64,000 nt of DNA from an uncultured Chitinophaga sp. GTDB lineage: Bacteria > Bacteroidota > Bacteroidia > Chitinophagales > Chitinophagaceae. This document shows, in pieces, positions 61,684 through 64,000 of this stretch (its first letter is position 1; each line of letters opens with the position of its first letter). The position numbers and the translations under genes are program-made. The stretch is from positions 1 to 64,000 of the forward strand of contig NZ_CALEJS010000042.1 of NCBI RefSeq assembly GCF_937898475.1, read 5' to 3'. Below the pieces are notes generated by a model. That model did not search any database, had not been told where the DNA came from, and saw only the letters and a program-made list of their open reading frames with translations.

Positions 61684-62316
61684 ATGACCATGATCCGCCT
61701 GTATTTTGTAGATAACCATCCATTAGTGTTGGAGGGCCTGTGCTCCCTTCTCCGTTCCGAAACTGATATTGAACTGGTAGGCCAAACCCGCCACGGACAA
61801 TCCTGCCTGTCATTCCTCATTGACCATTCTATAGACGTTATCCTGATGGACAGTATCCTGCCCGATATCAGCGGCATTGACCTCTGCGCTGCCATCAAAG
61901 CCAAGTATCCAGAAGTGGTAGTGCTGGGCCTCAGCTTCTTTAAAGAAAGACAATATGTAACTGGTATGATGGACAGCGGCGCCAGTGGCTATGTGCTGAA
62001 GGATGCTGATAAGGAGGAGCTGCTGCAGGCCATTCACGCTGTACACGCCGGTCAAACCTATCTTTCCGTTGATGCGGCGCAGGCCATGAATGAAGAGCCA
62101 AGGCCGGCGGGTAAACGTTACCCGCATCTGACCAGGAGAGAAAAAGAGATACTGCTGCTCATTGCAGAAGGTTATACCAATCCTGAAATAGCAGAAAAAC
62201 TATTCATCAGCGCCACTACGGTAGACAGCCATCGTAAAAACCTGCTGGCAAAGCTCAATGCCCGTAATTCGGCTATGCTGGTTAAGTGTGCTATAGACAG
62301 GAAACTGCTGGTATAA
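61684..62316 (+). CDS. NarL/FixJ-family response regulator
   Basis: 210 aa. Receiver domain with D10 (VDNHP), phospho-acceptor D56 (VILMDSILP) and K near 108 (YVLKDAD); C-terminal LuxR-type HTH (about 147-205: HLTRREKEILLLIAEGYTNPEIAEKLFISATTVDSHRKNLLAKLNARN). In the expected S/T position the receiver has LGLSFF. No sensor kinase is adjacent in the window. It follows lanC by 96 bp on the same strand and could control the lanthipeptide genes, but that is position only. Confidence 0.93.
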   Translation: MTMIRLYFVDNHPLVLEGLCSLLRSETDIELVGQTRHGQSCLSFLIDHSIDVILMDSILPDISGIDLCAAIKAKYPEVVVLGLSFFKERQYVTGMMDSGASGYVLKDADKEELLQAIHAVHAGQTYLSVDAAQAMNEEPRPAGKRYPHLTRREKEILLLIAEGYTNPEIAEKLFISATTVDSHRKNLLAKLNARNSAMLVKCAIDRKLLV

Positions 62317-62336
62317 ACGCTTAAGCTAGATGTGTG

Positions 62337-63305
62337 TTATGAAATACCTACCATTTCTTTACTGTCCGCATCCCACACCTTAAGCCGGAAGCAGGCATAT
62401 ATATCCCGGAACCGCAGTGAAGTGGTCTTGGGTTGTTGCAGGCCTGGTATGGCTTTCATTGTTTCAGGCAGACGATAGAAGGGAATACGTGCATTCAGAT
62501 GATGTATGTGGTGATAGCCGATGTTGCCTGTAAACCATGCCATCACGGGGTGCATCTCAATATAGCTTGAAGAAAGTAATGCGGCTTCATGATAACACCA
62601 GTCTTCGTTTGTGTTGAAAGAAACACCCGGGAAGTTATGTTGCGCATAAAAAAGATAGGCGCCAATACCACAGGCTACAAAGAACGGGATGAATATGAAG
62701 AACAGCCAGCTTTGCCAGCCCATTAGCACGATGACCAGCACAGTAGCGGTTATATGCAATATGATGGCCAGCAGGGAGTCAACATGTTTGCGCGGACTGG
62801 ATAAGAAGGGTTTCAGACACATGCCCAGCAGGAACATCGACAGGTAGCCAAAAGCAATTGTAAGCGGATGCCTGGTTGCCAGGTATGCCCGTTGCTGGCC
62901 CCGCTGCAGTGACAGGAATTTCTTCCTGGTGAAGATCGGATAGGAACCAATATCAGCGCTGAACAGTTTGGAATTATGTTTATGATGATGATCGTGAGAG
63001 CGTTTCCATATACTGGTGGGCGCCAGCACATATATACCGAAGCCGGTCATAATAATGTCTGCCAGCCACGACCTGTGCAGGATGGTATGATGCTGATGAT
63101 CATGATAGATAACGAACATACGTACAATCAGCAGGCCGGCAAGGATGCTGCAACATAGCTGCAGGGTAAAATGTGGCATGAGCAGTGTGCCCGCTAACGA
63201 CAGCAGCAGTAAGGTAAGCGTGGACCAGGTGTAGAGCCAGCTTTTATACCTGATCTCGCGGGCAAAGGGCTTGGTAGCCAGGATTAATTCTTTTCCGTTT
63301 AGCAT
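62337..63305 (-). CDS. Membrane fatty acid desaturase family protein
   Basis: 322 aa with four or more membrane helices and three histidine clusters: H-D-H-Q-H-H (residues 68-73), H-D-H-H-H-K-H (104-110) and H-H-I-H-H near 275. These are the di-iron ligands of membrane desaturases and hydroxylases. It inserts a double bond or hydroxyl into an acyl chain at the inner membrane using oxygen. The acyltransferase gene lies 19 bp upstream on the same strand, so the two form an operon. Convergent with the NarL-type regulator. Confidence 0.9.
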   Translation of the reverse strand: MLNGKELILATKPFAREIRYKSWLYTWSTLTLLLLSLAGTLLMPHFTLQLCCSILAGLLIVRMFVIYHDHQHHTILHRSWLADIIMTGFGIYVLAPTSIWKRSHDHHHKHNSKLFSADIGSYPIFTRKKFLSLQRGQQRAYLATRHPLTIAFGYLSMFLLGMCLKPFLSSPRKHVDSLLAIILHITATVLVIVLMGWQSWLFFIFIPFFVACGIGAYLFYAQHNFPGVSFNTNEDWCYHEAALLSSSYIEMHPVMAWFTGNIGYHHIHHLNARIPFYRLPETMKAIPGLQQPKTTSLRFRDIYACFRLKVWDADSKEMVGIS

Positions 63306-63324
63306 AGGATAGGAATACAGTATT

Positions 63325-64000
63325 TTAAATTCGTTTATGTTTCCAGCGGCGATGTGACCATAGCCATGTTGCCGGCTGTGCTATAATATCTTTTTCCAGT
63401 TTTTGCGTATGCGCTTCTGTGATCTCACTGTCCCGGGTACCGGCAGGCTGGGAGAATAATAACTCCGCCATCACGGTATAGTATCCTCTTTTTATACGCT
63501 GTACGGACACATATACCACCGGTTGGTTCATCTTTTGTGCAATTTTCTCAGTCCCCTTGAATACAGGAGTATCCTGTTGAAGAAAGGTCATCCAGTGGGC
63601 GCTTTGCGGATGAGGTGTCTGATCTGCTATAAACGCAGTTGCATTTACCTCGTTACGATGCGCCAGCATGTCCCGGAAAGTATCCTGCATGGCGATCAGC
63701 CGGGTACCGAAACGGGTGCGCATTTTATATATCAGGCCGTTAAAATGCGGGTTGGCCAGCGGATGATAGATCACATACAGCTGTTGACTGCAAAGTATAC
63801 TGAAGGTATTGCCGGCCCATTCCCAGTTACCTTTATGTCCCATTACCAGTATCGCGCTTTTTTTATCTGTCGCCAGCTGATTAAACAACGCTACCGTGTC
63901 AGGATGAAAGCTGCAGTGCTGTACCATCTTTTTTTTACTGATGGTAAGCGTTTTGAAGGTTTCAAGAAAGAGATCGCACAGGTAGCGGTAAAACTCCCGG
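63325..64000 (-). CDS. LpxL/HtrB-like lysophospholipid acyltransferase, 5' end outside window
   Basis: The frame stays open from the ATG at 63927 to the right edge (upstream codons read R-E-F-Y-R-Y-L-C-D-L-F-L-E-T-F-K-T-L-T-I), so the gene is incomplete here. The visible 225 codons include G-H-K-G-N-W-E-W, the H-x4-(D/E) acyltransfer motif of the lipid A late acyltransferase family, then IADQTPHPQSAHWMTFLQQDTPVFKGTEKIAQKMNQPVVYVSVQ. Relatives acylate lipid A, ornithine lipids or, in Bacteroidota pigment clusters, aryl-polyene/flexirubin products. It is upstream of and co-oriented with the desaturase. Confidence 0.9.
   Translation of the reverse strand, partial: REFYRYLCDLFLETFKTLTISKKKMVQHCSFHPDTVALFNQLATDKKSAILVMGHKGNWEWAGNTFSILCSQQLYVIYHPLANPHFNGLIYKMRTRFGTRLIAMQDTFRDMLAHRNEVNATAFIADQTPHPQSAHWMTFLQQDTPVFKGTEKIAQKMNQPVVYVSVQRIKRGYYTVMAELLFSQPAGTRDSEITEAHTQKLEKDIIAQPATWLWSHRRWKHKRI

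Overview
The window reads as chromosomal DNA of a Bacteroidota bacterium, most likely Chitinophaga or a close relative. Evidence: two SusC/SusD outer-membrane uptake pairs, an ECF sigma/FecR switch feeding one of them, LytS/LytTR two-component genes with a Y_Y_Y propeller kinase, TTG/TAnnTTTG-like promoters, many signal peptidase II lipoproteins, and lanthipeptide leaders of the K-L-x-L-x-K-x-x-I-A-x-L type. No tRNA, rRNA, CRISPR array, transposase or prophage gene was seen.

Layout, left to right. (1) 1-12.7 kb: a lipoprotein and a LacI regulator on the minus strand, then a plus-strand operon of sigma factor, FecR anti-sigma, STN-containing SusC, SusD, an exported RraA-family protein, a Tat-exported enolase-superfamily enzyme and a BASS transporter. 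This looks like a complete uptake-and-processing locus for an organic or sugar acid. (2) 12.7-20.6 kb: a large secreted metzincin-like metalloprotease, the ExbB-ExbD-ExbD-TonB energy complex, and mnmE. (3) 20.6-27.1 kb: an AraC regulator with two adjacent redox transcription units sharing a repeated operator/promoter, then small NTF2, DUF3592-like and YcaQ-like genes. (4) 27.3-33.6 kb: a tripartite RND efflux operon preceded by a small secreted protein and by a fragment resembling the HPr C-terminus. (5) 33.6-39.1 kb: a Crp/Fnr regulator, a YceI-tautomerase-SDR operon with a palindromic operator, a nitronate monooxygenase, and an S41-like peptidase. (6) 39.2-46.2 kb: two LytS-type sensor kinases, a LytTR response regulator and a lipoprotein serine hydrolase, linked by matching direct-repeat sites of 21-bp period. 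(7) 46.3-55.8 kb: two divergent acyltransferase-3 paralogues, a second SusC/SusD pair, and an unrecognised exported protein. (8) 55.9-61.6 kb: a class I lanthipeptide locus with a full-length LanB dehydratase on the minus strand, four small precursor genes on the plus strand, and a LanC cyclase with an intact zinc site. (9) 61.7-64 kb: a NarL-type regulator, a membrane fatty acid desaturase and an LpxL-like acyltransferase that runs off the right edge.

The best candidate for an undescribed system is the lanthipeptide locus. Its four precursors have different cores, and the fourth (65 aa, five Cys) looks like a mosaic carrying the Cys pattern of precursor 2 followed by that of precursor 3. A strong terminator isolates the fourth precursor from the first three, and a hairpin separates it from lanC. 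No exporter or leader protease lies in the window. Second best are the operators read directly from the sequence: the LytTR-like sites, the AraC repeat fixed 16 bp from two -7 boxes, and the palindrome after the Crp/Fnr gene.
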